Of a stretch of DNA of 44,145 nt, positions 24,830-32,487 are shown piece by piece. Made by a program: the position numbers and the translations under genes. Numbering within the stretch: the first letter of the stretch is position 1; each line of letters opens with the position of its first letter. The stretch covers positions 1-44,145 of the forward strand of contig CAIQUD010000014.1 of the NCBI GenBank assembly GCA_903874965.1, read 5' to 3'. A model generated the notes under the pieces. It made no database searches and was not told where the DNA came from. It saw only the letters and a list, made by a program, of their open reading frames with translations. This stretch comes from an uncultured Actinomycetes bacterium. Lineage in GTDB: Bacteria > Actinomycetota > Acidimicrobiia > Acidimicrobiales > RAAP-2.

Positions 24830-25788
24830 CGACGTGCGAGGGAGGCGAGCTCGCCAAACAGTGACGGAACCGATGGTGAGCTCGCAAGTGGATCGAGGTC
24901 TGCCCAAATGGTCGCCACGTTGATGGCCACTCGTTCTCGATCAAGCCATGTGGAGAACTCTGTGTCGTCAAATGAACGGTCAAGATCGGCCGTTGCCTCT
25001 CTCCGTGTCATTCCGGCTGCATGTCGTGCGATCGTGCCCTCTTGGATGGCGGTCAAGTAGCGAGCAACTGCTTGAACACCGGCGAGGTCCGTGAGTGGTC
25101 CATGGCCGGGGACGATGACCTTTGGTTCACGCTCGCAGATCCACGAACAGGCTGATAGCCAATTGCTAATCGGGCCGGCCCACACAATTGGAGTTCCGCC
25201 AATGAACAGCAAGTCCCCGGCGAACAACACCGACGCATCGGGTACGAAGGCGACGGTGTCACCTTTCGTGTGGGCTGGACCGAGTTCATGGAGTTCTACC
25301 ACTCGGTCATCAATCTCCATCGAGTGAACTCCGGAGAACGTTTGGGTTGGAGGACTGAGTTCATTGCCGAGGAACTCGAACGCTCCAAATGCACGCTCGA
25401 GATACTCGCCGAGTTCTGCTCCCAATTGGTCGGTAATTGACAGCAGTCCAGCCATTGCCGAGGGAGGGAGTTCATCCATTTCTCGTGCCGACGCCACTGA
25501 AGCAATGACCTCAACACCGGGGAGAGCAACGAGTCCGTTGCCATAGCAGTGGTCGCCATTGGCGTGGGTATTGACCAGGGTCGAAATTGGCGAATGCGCA
25601 GTGATCGGCTCGATCGCATCTAAGAACCCTTGCGTCAGCGGTCGGTCATACAGCGTGTCGATCATGGCGGACTGACGACCACCGACGACGAGACCCGCAT
25701 TGGACCATCCCCAGCCACCAGTTGGATGGAGATAGGCAAAAACGCCGTCTGCTACTTCTTCGAGAGTGTGGTCCGTCGGTCGACTCAT
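24823..25788 (-). CDS. MBL-fold metallo-hydrolase
   Basis: A 321-aa metallo-beta-lactamase-fold protein. The metal motif is TLVNTHANGDHCYGNGLV (H-A-N-G-D-H, with Asn where HxHxDH has the second His), then LGPAHTKGDTVAF, SVLFAGDLLFIGGTP and IVPGHGPLTD. The fold suits hydrolysis of a thioester, lactone or other ester. A longer frame runs to 26091, but it lies antisense to arr and has no fold signature, so ATG 25788 (MSRPTDHTLEEVADGVFAYL) is the start. Confidence 0.9.
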   Translation of the reverse strand: MSRPTDHTLEEVADGVFAYLHPTGGWGWSNAGLVVGGRQSAMIDTLYDRPLTQGFLDAIEPITAHSPISTLVNTHANGDHCYGNGLVALPGVEVIASVASAREMDELPPSAMAGLLSITDQLGAELGEYLERAFGAFEFLGNELSPPTQTFSGVHSMEIDDRVVELHELGPAHTKGDTVAFVPDASVLFAGDLLFIGGTPIVWAGPISNWLSACSWICEREPKVIVPGHGPLTDLAGVQAVARYLTAIQEGTIARHAAGMTRREATADLDRSFDDTEFSTWLDRERVAINVATIWADLDPLASSPSVPSLFGELASLARRY

Positions 25789-25883
25789 GAAGTGAAGTCT
25801 CGTATTCTTTGGACCGCTCGTCGAGCGCGATTGGTGCGCGACCGGCGCTTTCGCTCCTCTTCTAGAGGTGGGACCATGGCGAG

Positions 25884-26291
25884 ATGAGTGATCACGACAA
25901 AGCCGCCTACTTCCACGGCACAAAAGCCAATCTCGAGGTTGGCATGCTGATTGTGCCTGGCTTCTCCTCAAACTTTGGAAGCCGAAGACTGTCAAATCAT
26001 GTGTACTTCTCCGCCACACTCGATGCGGCAACATGGGGCGCAGAGTTGGCGCTTGGTGAAGGGCCAGGGAGGATCTACCTCGTTGAACCACTTGGACCTT
26101 TCGAAGATGATCCGAATTTGACGGACAAGAAGTTTCCAGGAAACCCGACGAAGTCCTATCGATCTCGAGACCCGTTGCTCATCACGGGTGAGCTCAACGA
26201 TTGGGCCGGCCACGAACCAGAACTACTTCAGACAATGAGCGACAACGTGGAGCGAATGCGGCTCCTCGGTGTTGAAGCGGTCGACGATTGA
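25884..26291 (+). CDS. arr: NAD+-rifampin ADP-ribosyltransferase Arr
   Basis: Arr inactivates rifamycins by transferring ADP-ribose from NAD+ to the C23 hydroxyl. The 135-aa protein has the full family sequence: YFHGTKANLEVGMLIVPGF, HVYFSATLDAATWGAELA, RIYLVEPLGPFEDDPNLTDK and KFPGNPTKSYRSRDPL. His11, Tyr41 and Asp76 align, at a constant offset of eight, with His19, Tyr49 and Asp84 of mycobacterial Arr, so it looks active. The gene is divergent from the MBL hydrolase, with no mobile element nearby and base composition like its neighbours, suggesting a native chromosomal copy. Confidence 0.94.
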   Translation: MSDHDKAAYFHGTKANLEVGMLIVPGFSSNFGSRRLSNHVYFSATLDAATWGAELALGEGPGRIYLVEPLGPFEDDPNLTDKKFPGNPTKSYRSRDPLLITGELNDWAGHEPELLQTMSDNVERMRLLGVEAVDD

Positions 26292-26344
26292 GATCCCTCA
26301 AGTGTTCGTCAGGGTGTGATCGGTGAGGGTGAAGCAGTGCGGCG

Positions 26345-26350
26345 TAGGAT
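26345..26350 (+). promoter_or_regulatory. Putative -10 box for leaderless VOC mRNA
   Basis: TAGGAT followed by exactly six bases and GTG 26357, with no Shine-Dalgarno. The arrangement is identical to that at 32476-32488. Confidence 0.45.
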
Positions 26351-26356
26351 TCTTTC

Positions 26357-26734
26357 GTGGCTTCGCTCGTGATTTTCTCAAGCAATGTGCCCCGGTTGGC
26401 AGCCTTTTATGAAGCGATCCTCGGGGCGACTCCGATGATCGAGTCGTCGGGGGACATTCGCCTTTTCACGCAGCACGATGAGGTGCTCATTCACTCCATC
26501 CCTGCGAAGATCGCAAAGACGATTCAAATTTCGGTCCCTCCAGTGCCTCGGGATGAAGCGGCAATCAAACCTGGTTTCGAGGTCGACGCACTCGAGCTGG
26601 CGCTCGAGCGCGTGCGTGCAAATGGTGGGGTCGTCACAACGCGGAACTTCGTCCACAACGGCGTAGCCCGCCATGACGTGCTTGATCCCGACGGCAATGT
26701 GATCACCCTTCGGAGTTTGAGTCTCGATCATTGA
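26357..26734 (+). CDS. VOC (glyoxalase/dioxygenase) superfamily protein
   Basis: A 125-aa protein with the paired beta-alpha-beta-beta-beta modules of the vicinal oxygen chelate fold: ASLVIFSSNVPRLAAFYEAILGATP, IRLFTQHDEVLIHSIP, then ALERVRANGGVVTTR and HDVLDPDGNVITLRSL. The metal ligand expected in the first strand is absent, so a binding or resistance-like role is as plausible as catalysis. Start GTG 26357 is supported by the -10 box six bases upstream. Confidence 0.78.
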   Translation: MASLVIFSSNVPRLAAFYEAILGATPMIESSGDIRLFTQHDEVLIHSIPAKIAKTIQISVPPVPRDEAAIKPGFEVDALELALERVRANGGVVTTRNFVHNGVARHDVLDPDGNVITLRSLSLDH

Positions 26735-26852
26735 GCGATCTGGCCGGGGTTGTTCGTCCGCCAATCGAGTTTGTTCCGAAGTGGAATGCTGAGGTCCGTC
26801 AACCTCTTCGCAACACCGAGGAGCGCAATGCTCTTGACATTGCAAGGCAACT

Positions 26853-26926
26853 TGGAGCGGGTGACGGGGATCGAACCCGCATGGCCAGCTTGGAAGGCTG
26901 GGGCTCTACCATTGAGCTACACCCGC
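26853..26926 (-). tRNA. tRNA-Gly(UCC)
   Basis: On the minus strand GCGGGTG (26926-26920) pairs with CACCCGC (26863-26857) as the acceptor stem. The D-loop region is TAGCTCAATGGTAGAGC; the anticodon stem CCAGC/GCTGG encloses the loop CTTCCAA with anticodon TCC; the T-arm is GCGGGTTCGATCCCCGT. The discriminator is T and the 3' CCA is encoded. It decodes GGA and GGG. Confidence 0.96.
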
Positions 26927-26975
26927 GTAACGGCTAGAGGTTACAAGACGATGTTGCGTCCCGTGCGCAAGGGGG

Positions 26976-28394
26976 TCAGTTCTTGTTGTTCACTGCTTGA
27001 CCCCAGGGGCTCACTGGGGTGATTGAACCAAAGACTTCTTGGAGGTCGGCCGCAACCGCAAGTGTTCGACCATCATTGAATCGATTGGCAACCACTTGGA
27101 CGCCAAGGGGAAGTCCATTTGCCATTCCAACTGGTACGCAGGCGACCGGCAAACCCAAGACGTTCATCGGCGCGACGAAACGGGATTGTTCATTCACCCA
27201 CTCTTGGCTTGCCTGATCGAGGACATCAACGTCATTGAGAAATGGTGGTTCGGTCCAGGTTGGCCCAACAATCACTGGATACCGCTGGAAGAACTGCGAC
27301 CACTCCATTTGGAGTCGGTATCGCTCACCATGAAGCTTGAAGGTTTCGGCCAGATCTGGAACCTCATACTGCTCGGCGGCAATCTCAAGAACCCAGATGG
27401 CTTCCTCGGAGGCAACGCCCCTCAAGGAGGGAAGCTCTTGGGCAATGTCGCCGAGCAGAAGCTTTGACCAAATCGTTCTGGCTTCAACAATCGAGTCAGG
27501 GGCGATCTCGGTCACGGTGTAGCCAAGTTCGGTCAGCGCTCGACCGGCGAGTCGGACACTTTCTGCGATCACTGGGTTCGTGGTTCCACCTGGTGGTTCT
27601 GGAATGAGTGCAACGGCCCCTCGCGGAAAGGACCGTTCGACGGGCAGGGTCGGTGCGCAGAGGGGGTCGCGAGGATGCGCGCCGGCCAAGAGATCAAAGG
27701 CAAGTCGAACATCCTCAACACGACGGGCCATAGGCCCGGTGACCGCCATCAGCTGTGACGCCAAACTTGGGGGATCGACCGAAGTTGTGCTGGCGGTTGG
27801 AATTCGGTGAGGTGTTGGCTTGAGCGAAGCGATGCCGCAGCAATAGGCAGGATTTCGAACCGAGCCACCAATATCGTTCCCGAGACCGAGTGGACTCATG
27901 CCGCTTGCAATTGCCGAAGCTTCACCTCCAGAGGATCCAGCCGTCGTTCGATCCTTGTCGAAGGGGTTCCTGGTGAGGCCATAGAGCGAAGACCTGGTGT
28001 GAACGCGAAGACCAAAGTCGGGCAGGTTCGTCCTCGCAAACGCGATGCCCCCGGCATTGCGAAGACGCTCAACTGCGGGGTCGTCCTGCGTCGCAATGGC
28101 ATCAAGATACGCAGGGACGCCATCAGTGGTTGGGTAGCCCGTGACATCAATGTTCTCCTTCACCGTGAAGGGGACGCCATGCAATGCACCAAGTGTGTCG
28201 CCTCGGATGACTGCTGCATCAGCGTCACGTGCCTGGTCGGTCGCCTCGTCAATCATTCGGACAATGGCGTTCAGTTCCCCGTTGACGGTCGCCACCCGAT
28301 CGAGATGGGCCTGCAGAACTTCGGACGGACTGAACAGCTTTTCCCGAATCCCTTGCGCAAGTTCTGACGCTGATTTGTTCCAGAGTTCTTCCAC
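26976..28394 (-). CDS. Amidase signature family protein (GatA-like amidase)
   Basis: A 472-aa amidase. The Ser-cisSer-Lys triad regions are seen as GVPFTVKENIDVTGYPTTDG (Lys), RTTAGSSGGEASAIASG (cis-Ser) and GLGNDIGGSVRNPAYCCG (nucleophile Ser). Context gives no sign of a GatCAB complex (no gatB or gatC), so a free amidase acting on small amides is likelier. Starts possible are GTG 28409 and GTG 28394; the latter is preferred because GAGGGGTGG precedes it. TAGTCT at 28420-28425 may be its -10 box. Confidence 0.9.
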   Translation of the reverse strand: MEELWNKSASELAQGIREKLFSPSEVLQAHLDRVATVNGELNAIVRMIDEATDQARDADAAVIRGDTLGALHGVPFTVKENIDVTGYPTTDGVPAYLDAIATQDDPAVERLRNAGGIAFARTNLPDFGLRVHTRSSLYGLTRNPFDKDRTTAGSSGGEASAIASGMSPLGLGNDIGGSVRNPAYCCGIASLKPTPHRIPTASTTSVDPPSLASQLMAVTGPMARRVEDVRLAFDLLAGAHPRDPLCAPTLPVERSFPRGAVALIPEPPGGTTNPVIAESVRLAGRALTELGYTVTEIAPDSIVEARTIWSKLLLGDIAQELPSLRGVASEEAIWVLEIAAEQYEVPDLAETFKLHGERYRLQMEWSQFFQRYPVIVGPTWTEPPFLNDVDVLDQASQEWVNEQSRFVAPMNVLGLPVACVPVGMANGLPLGVQVVANRFNDGRTLAVAADLQEVFGSITPVSPWGQAVNNKN

Positions 28395-28468
28395 TCGACC
28401 ACCCCTCACTTCTCGCCTGAGACTAGGTGAGGTTCCTGGCAGTCGTCTGATGCTTCCGGTGACCTCGG

Positions 28469-28474
28469 TAGGGT
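28469..28474 (+). promoter_or_regulatory. Putative -10 box ahead of truncated haemoglobin
   Basis: TAGGGT followed by six bases (GAAGAA) and a GTG at 28481, which would be the first base of the transcript. Confidence 0.4.
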
Positions 28475-28480
28475 GAAGAA

Positions 28481-28516
28481 GTGGACGCCATTTCGCACCT
28501 GGAGATGGAACAGTGA
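28481..28516 (+). CDS. Possible 11-codon leaderless leader ORF of the truncated haemoglobin gene
   Basis: GTG 28481 opens an 11-codon frame (MDAISHLEMEQ) whose TGA (28514-28516) overlaps the haemoglobin GTG (28513) as GTGA. It begins six bases after TAGGGT. It may be a translated leader coupled to the haemoglobin, or simply a short 5' untranslated region, since GGAG at 28501 is well placed as the haemoglobin ribosome-binding site. Confidence 0.3.
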   Translation: MDAISHLEMEQ

Positions 28517-28911
28517 GTGCATTGCGGATCTCAGGGACGACGCCAGAAAATTCGCTCTATGTGCGAGTTGGCGGGATGGCGTTCTTTCGACAACTGGTGG
28601 CCAATTTCTACGATGGCGTTGAGGTTCGACCAGTCCTTCGAGCAATGTATGACGAGGACCTCACGAGTGCCAAAGAGCACCTCGCGTTGTTCTTTGCGCA
28701 GTATTTCGGCGGACCCGAGACCTATAACGAGACACGCGGACACCCGCGCCTACGAATGCGCCATGCGCCCTACGTGATTGATGTCAATGCTCGAGACCTT
28801 TGGCTCGAGGCAATGCTCCTTGCTATTGAAGGCAGTGGCGCAAGCCAAGAGGACCGAGCGGAACTCATTGCCTATGTTGACGTTGCCGCCAACTCACTGC
28901 GAAACGCCTGA
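28513..28911 (+). CDS. Group II truncated haemoglobin (trHbO-like)
   Basis: A 132-aa 2-on-2 globin. LYVRVGGMAFFRQLVANFYDGV carries the B-helix Tyr; LALFFAQYFGGPETYNETRGHPRLRMRHAPYVI carries the F8 proximal His (RMRHAP); and ARDLWLEAMLLAI supplies Trp G8, typical of group II. Such proteins bind O2/NO and detoxify reactive nitrogen or peroxide at the membrane. GTG 28513 follows GGAG by eight bases. The gene ends two bases before the convergent enoyl-CoA hydratase. Confidence 0.93.
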   Translation: MSALRISGTTPENSLYVRVGGMAFFRQLVANFYDGVEVRPVLRAMYDEDLTSAKEHLALFFAQYFGGPETYNETRGHPRLRMRHAPYVIDVNARDLWLEAMLLAIEGSGASQEDRAELIAYVDVAANSLRNA

Positions 28912-28913
28912 CC

Positions 28914-29732
28914 TCAGTCGGTGAAGTTGGGCTTCCGCTTATCGCGGCGAGCCCGAATGGCTTCTTCGAAGTTCTTGGTCGTGAGACGAATGAAGAGTTG
29001 GCCGAGTCCCTCATGCTCCATGTGGTTCTCAAGGCTTGACGCATCGAGTGACTGCCAGAGCGAGCGCTTGGTCATTTCAATGCCAACTTGCGAGAATCCA
29101 GCAATCTGTTCGGCAAGTGCGAAGCACGTTTCGAGCAGGTGCTCGCCTTCAACGACTCGAGAAATCATCCCGATAGAAAGCGCCTCGTCCGCGGTCACGT
29201 CCCGTCCCGTCAACATGATCTCTGCGGCCCGTCCCTGACCAATGGTTCGAGGGAGGAGGTAGCTCAGACCAAGTTCAGAGGCTGTCAGACCATTGTTGAT
29301 GCCCGCCGCCCGGAAGTAGGCCGAGGTAGCTGCGACTCGGAGGTCGGTTGCAAGCGCAAGGCAGAAGCCACCACCGATTGCTGCACCATTGACCGCGGCG
29401 ATCACGGGTTGATGCATCTTTCGAATTGTGGAAACAACGTTTTCAAGCAACCCCATGGACCGGAGTGCAATGGTCGGCAGTCCAAGCCCATCAATGTTCG
29501 GCACCATTCCGGGATCTTCCAAATCTGCACCAGAACAGAAGCCATGGCCGGCTCCGGTCAAGACAACGACCCGACAGTCATTGTCACTGCTCAGTGCCTC
29601 AAGTTGCTCCCGAAGCGGGATCATGACGTCAAAGGCCATGGCGTTCATTCGCTCAGGACGATTGAGGGTTACCAGTCGGACGTGTGGTCGGGGTGTCGTG
29701 ACTTGCAAGAATGACTGCTCTGGATCACTCAT
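28914..29732 (-). CDS. Enoyl-CoA hydratase/isomerase family protein
   Basis: A 272-aa crotonase. VTLNRPERMNAM, GAGHGFCSGADLEDPGM (first oxyanion Gly) and AAVNGAAIGGGFCLALATDLRVA (second) are clear, and LTASELGLSYLLPRTIG retains a Glu at the catalytic position, so it is a better candidate hydratase than the copy at 4057-4824. ATG 29732 overlaps the rhodanese stop as ATGA; the frame also extends to 29750 inside that gene. The pair form a small operon. Confidence 0.88.
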   Translation of the reverse strand: MSDPEQSFLQVTTPRPHVRLVTLNRPERMNAMAFDVMIPLREQLEALSSDNDCRVVVLTGAGHGFCSGADLEDPGMVPNIDGLGLPTIALRSMGLLENVVSTIRKMHQPVIAAVNGAAIGGGFCLALATDLRVAATSAYFRAAGINNGLTASELGLSYLLPRTIGQGRAAEIMLTGRDVTADEALSIGMISRVVEGEHLLETCFALAEQIAGFSQVGIEMTKRSLWQSLDASSLENHMEHEGLGQLFIRLTTKNFEEAIRARRDKRKPNFTD

Positions 29733-30031
29733 TGCGCGTCCTGCATCCACGCCAACGCGCCACCATCAAGGTTGACCACGTCGTAGCCAGCCTCGTCCAG
29801 CAGGGCTGCGGCCTTCATTGACCGTCCACCCGACCTACAGGCACAGAGGATTTGGCGATCCTTTGGCAACTCACCAATTCGAGCTTCCAATTGACCAAGT
29901 GGGATGTGCACATAGGTCGGATAGGTCCACTCGGCGACTTCGTCGTCTTCTCTGACGTCGAGCAGGAAGATGTTCTCGCCACTCGCAAGGCGTGCCTTTA
30001 CTTCTTCAGGGGTCGTAACGCCGATAGTCAT
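29729..30031 (-). CDS. Single-domain rhodanese-like protein
   Basis: A 100-aa rhodanese domain. NIFLLDVREDDEVAEW is the entry motif and QILCACRSGGRSMKAAALL holds the active-site loop CRSGGR, so it could carry a persulfide. The C-terminus NLDGGALAWM is standard. ATG 30031 follows AGGAGGAA. A sulfur donor partner is not evident; the downstream overlap with an enoyl-CoA hydratase is operonic but not explanatory. Confidence 0.9.
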   Translation of the reverse strand: MTIGVTTPEEVKARLASGENIFLLDVREDDEVAEWTYPTYVHIPLGQLEARIGELPKDRQILCACRSGGRSMKAAALLDEAGYDVVNLDGGALAWMQDAQ

Positions 30032-30072
30032 GAGTTCCTCCTAGGTTGACGTTCAGCGAGCATAGGCAGGCC

Positions 30073-32385
30073 TCAACCAACCTGTCGGCGACGGCGACCG
30101 AGAATCACCGAAGTGACGCCAAGGCCAAACAGCGTGAGACTCCCGAGGAGAAGTGGCGAAAGGTTGAGTCCTGTCATTGGAAGCACAGGGATGCTCGAGA
30201 TTTCCGGAATCGCCAAGGTGATGGCCGTCGGGCCAAGATCAACAGCGAGCGGACCTGCGGTGCAATGGAGTGCGGGGTCAAGCACATAGCCAACCGGTGC
30301 GGAGCGTTCTCGCACGCACCACGTTTCAGCGGCTGGAACTCGGAAACTGAGCAGCCCAGAGGCATTGGTTGTTCCGCCACCGAAATAGGCATAGCCATTC
30401 GGTGCGACGACCGTTGCCGGCAGCGGGGGACCGTCATAGCCCGGAGGAATTTCGCCTTTGACGAAAAGATCGAATGTTGCATTCGGCACCCCTGTTCCAG
30501 GCGTTGCCGAGTTGTACTTCTGAATGGTGAACGTCACCAAGTGCTCTCGCTCATCAATGAGCAAGGGAACTGCTGAACCAATCAGTGGACCTGCAGAACA
30601 CCGGAGCGCTGGGTCGAGCACAAAGCCAGGTGGCGTTGCATGTTCAAGAACACACCAGGTCGTTCCACTTGGAACGATGAACGTCAGGTGGCCGCCGAGG
30701 TCAGTTGTCCCCCGGGCATACCACGTCGAGCCAGCGATGACTCGAGCGGAACTTGGTGGCGAGGTGAGCGGCCCGCCCGCAGGACCAGGGTTGACGGAGT
30801 AGAGGTCATAGATAGCGCCCGGCACGCCAACCCCTGGCTGGCTCGCATTGCGCTTTGAGACGGAGAGTTCGGTCAGCACCGTCTCGTCAGAAAAGACAAT
30901 GGCTCGGATCTCTCCGGGCACCAAGGTTGCGAACACCGTCGGCACGGTCGCCAAGTGATAGTTCGGAGGCGGAGCTGTTTCGGTAATTCGATAGTCGCCG
31001 GGTAGTAGCTGGTCAAAACTTGGCGAGGGACAAAACCCGTCCGCAGAAGTGATGCACAAGCCGAGGTCAACAGCGAACGTCCCATTTCGATCAGCGTCAT
31101 ATTGAAGGTGGAAGGTTGCGCCCGCCAGCACCGCCCCCGTCGTTGCATCAACCTTCTTGAGACCAAGAGAAGCCCGAATGGCCAGTTCGGTGAGCGCACC
31201 AGAGAGCGTGACCGTGGTCGTGGCACCCGAGGTGACGACAGCCACTTGATCGGGGCTCGGCTGATAGCCAAAAGGTGGGAGTACCTCATGGACGGAATAG
31301 GTCCCGAGTGGAAGCGGATCGCTCGGCCCTGCGTAACCAGTGCTATCGGTCGTCAGGGTTCCAACCACCAAACCATTCGCATCTCGAATCTCGAAGACTG
31401 CTCCAGTGAGTGGAAGGTACGCCGGGTCATCGCCGGCCTTTTGGAGATCGATCAGACCCGTCTGCAGGCCACTATTGACCGAGAGAGCTCTCGCAATGAC
31501 GGTTGGACTCGACCCAGCGCCAACGACCTGTGCATTGGCGACGTGCAAGGTGGGACCGACGTAGGAAATTCCGCGCTGTCCAACGGTTGCAACAACACTG
31601 ACGGTTATTGGGTGGACTGGACCACCCGGATTCACCACGATGACTGAGAACGCTCCCGATGCATTCGTCACGGCGGTCAGTGTCGTAGGTCCGCCAACCG
31701 TCGAGAAGTTGGCGCCATGAACGGAAAGTTGGACCGACACGCCCGAGAGCGCTCGTCCCGAACCGGGGAACGTGATCCGACCACCAATGGTCGCGGAAGT
31801 CGTAATGGACGTGTCGCCGCTCGTAATGCCGAGTGAAATGACTGCGTTCCCCGTCGAGCCAGATGCTGCCGTGAAGAGCCCCTTGAGGGCGAGGTATGCC
31901 CGAGTGAGACCAGGCTCCATGACGACTGTTGGCGACGACCACCACTGTTGCGTCGAAAGGAGCCGCATTGCTGCCCCAACTTCATTTGCCGAGAATTGAC
32001 CGGCGAGCCCGTGAGCAACCCATCCGAGCGCACTTGCTTCGGACAAAACGTAGCCAAGTGCTGCGTTGCCAGACGTTCGAATTCCTGACGGAGCAGCTGT
32101 TGGGACATACGCGTAGGTCGGTGAAGGATACGAGCCAGAGTTTGTTGGTCGATTTGCGCACAGCACCCATCCGAGGGTGCCTGGGAAACCCGGTCCATAG
32201 GATCCGTACCAAGTATTGATGCCGCCATAGGTCCCGCAGTACCCCTTGAATGCAGCCGGAGGATTACCCGACGTGCACGCAGTTGGTCCGGATCCGGCAG
32301 CAGCGGCTACTCGATCGACCGAGATTGCTTGTCCGGAGACAGCAACGGTCGCGACTAAGGCCAGCGTGGAGAAGCAATGACGCAA
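30073..32385 (-). CDS. LPXTG-anchored surface protein with CnaB/SpaA repeats
   Basis: A 770-aa cell-wall protein. Residues 1-30 are a signal peptide. An aromatic/Cys segment (GYCGTYGGINTWYGSYGPGF, 48-67) opens an N-terminal domain to about 175. A carboxypeptidase-regulatory/Ig-like domain spans about 200-260. Four CnaB-type modules follow at about 311-397, 404-500, 506-612 and 617-727; each has an early Lys (316, 410/411, 511, 623) and a late Glu (367, 469, 581, 693), as for isopeptide bonds. Modules 3 and 4 are recent repeats with a paired Cys. The end is LPMTG (735-739), a hydrophobic helix and RRRR, a sortase signal. TTG 32385 follows GAGAGGAG. No sortase gene is in the window. Confidence 0.85.
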   Translation of the reverse strand: MRHCFSTLALVATVAVSGQAISVDRVAAAAGSGPTACTSGNPPAAFKGYCGTYGGINTWYGSYGPGFPGTLGWVLCANRPTNSGSYPSPTYAYVPTAAPSGIRTSGNAALGYVLSEASALGWVAHGLAGQFSANEVGAAMRLLSTQQWWSSPTVVMEPGLTRAYLALKGLFTAASGSTGNAVISLGITSGDTSITTSATIGGRITFPGSGRALSGVSVQLSVHGANFSTVGGPTTLTAVTNASGAFSVIVVNPGGPVHPITVSVVATVGQRGISYVGPTLHVANAQVVGAGSSPTVIARALSVNSGLQTGLIDLQKAGDDPAYLPLTGAVFEIRDANGLVVGTLTTDSTGYAGPSDPLPLGTYSVHEVLPPFGYQPSPDQVAVVTSGATTTVTLSGALTELAIRASLGLKKVDATTGAVLAGATFHLQYDADRNGTFAVDLGLCITSADGFCPSPSFDQLLPGDYRITETAPPPNYHLATVPTVFATLVPGEIRAIVFSDETVLTELSVSKRNASQPGVGVPGAIYDLYSVNPGPAGGPLTSPPSSARVIAGSTWYARGTTDLGGHLTFIVPSGTTWCVLEHATPPGFVLDPALRCSAGPLIGSAVPLLIDEREHLVTFTIQKYNSATPGTGVPNATFDLFVKGEIPPGYDGPPLPATVVAPNGYAYFGGGTTNASGLLSFRVPAAETWCVRERSAPVGYVLDPALHCTAGPLAVDLGPTAITLAIPEISSIPVLPMTGLNLSPLLLGSLTLFGLGVTSVILGRRRRQVG

Positions 32386-32417
32386 AACTGCTCCTCTCGT
32401 GATTCGGACCGTAACCC

Positions 32418-32449
32418 AGATCCGCGATCAATGCTTGATCCGTGGATCT
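32418..32449. promoter_or_regulatory. Nested 32-bp dyad between divergent adhesin and PH-domain genes
   Basis: AGATCC (32418-32423) and GGATCT (32444-32449) flank an inner perfect inverted repeat GATCAA-TGC-TTGATC (32426-32440). It lies at about -70 to -39 of the predicted PH-gene start and upstream of the adhesin gene. It could be an operator serving both genes. Confidence 0.35.
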
Positions 32450-32475
32450 ACCTCGGGGCTTCCAAGGGGAACTTG

Positions 32476-32481
32476 TAGGAT
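32476..32481 (+). promoter_or_regulatory. Putative -10 box for leaderless PH-domain gene mRNA
   Basis: TAGGAT, six bases before GTG 32488; no Shine-Dalgarno lies between. Confidence 0.45.
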
Positions 32482-32487
32482 TGGCAT

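Noticed and set aside
25789-26091. 100-residue N-terminal extension of the MBL hydrolase
   Set aside because: It lies antisense to the intact arr gene, is Arg/Ser/His-rich and has no fold signature; ATG 25788 gives a normal-length protein.
26731-27022. Open frames on the plus strand crossing the tRNA region
   Set aside because: They translate the antisense of tRNA-Gly (for example GDGDRTRMASLEGW), a well-known spurious pattern; the tRNA is the real feature.
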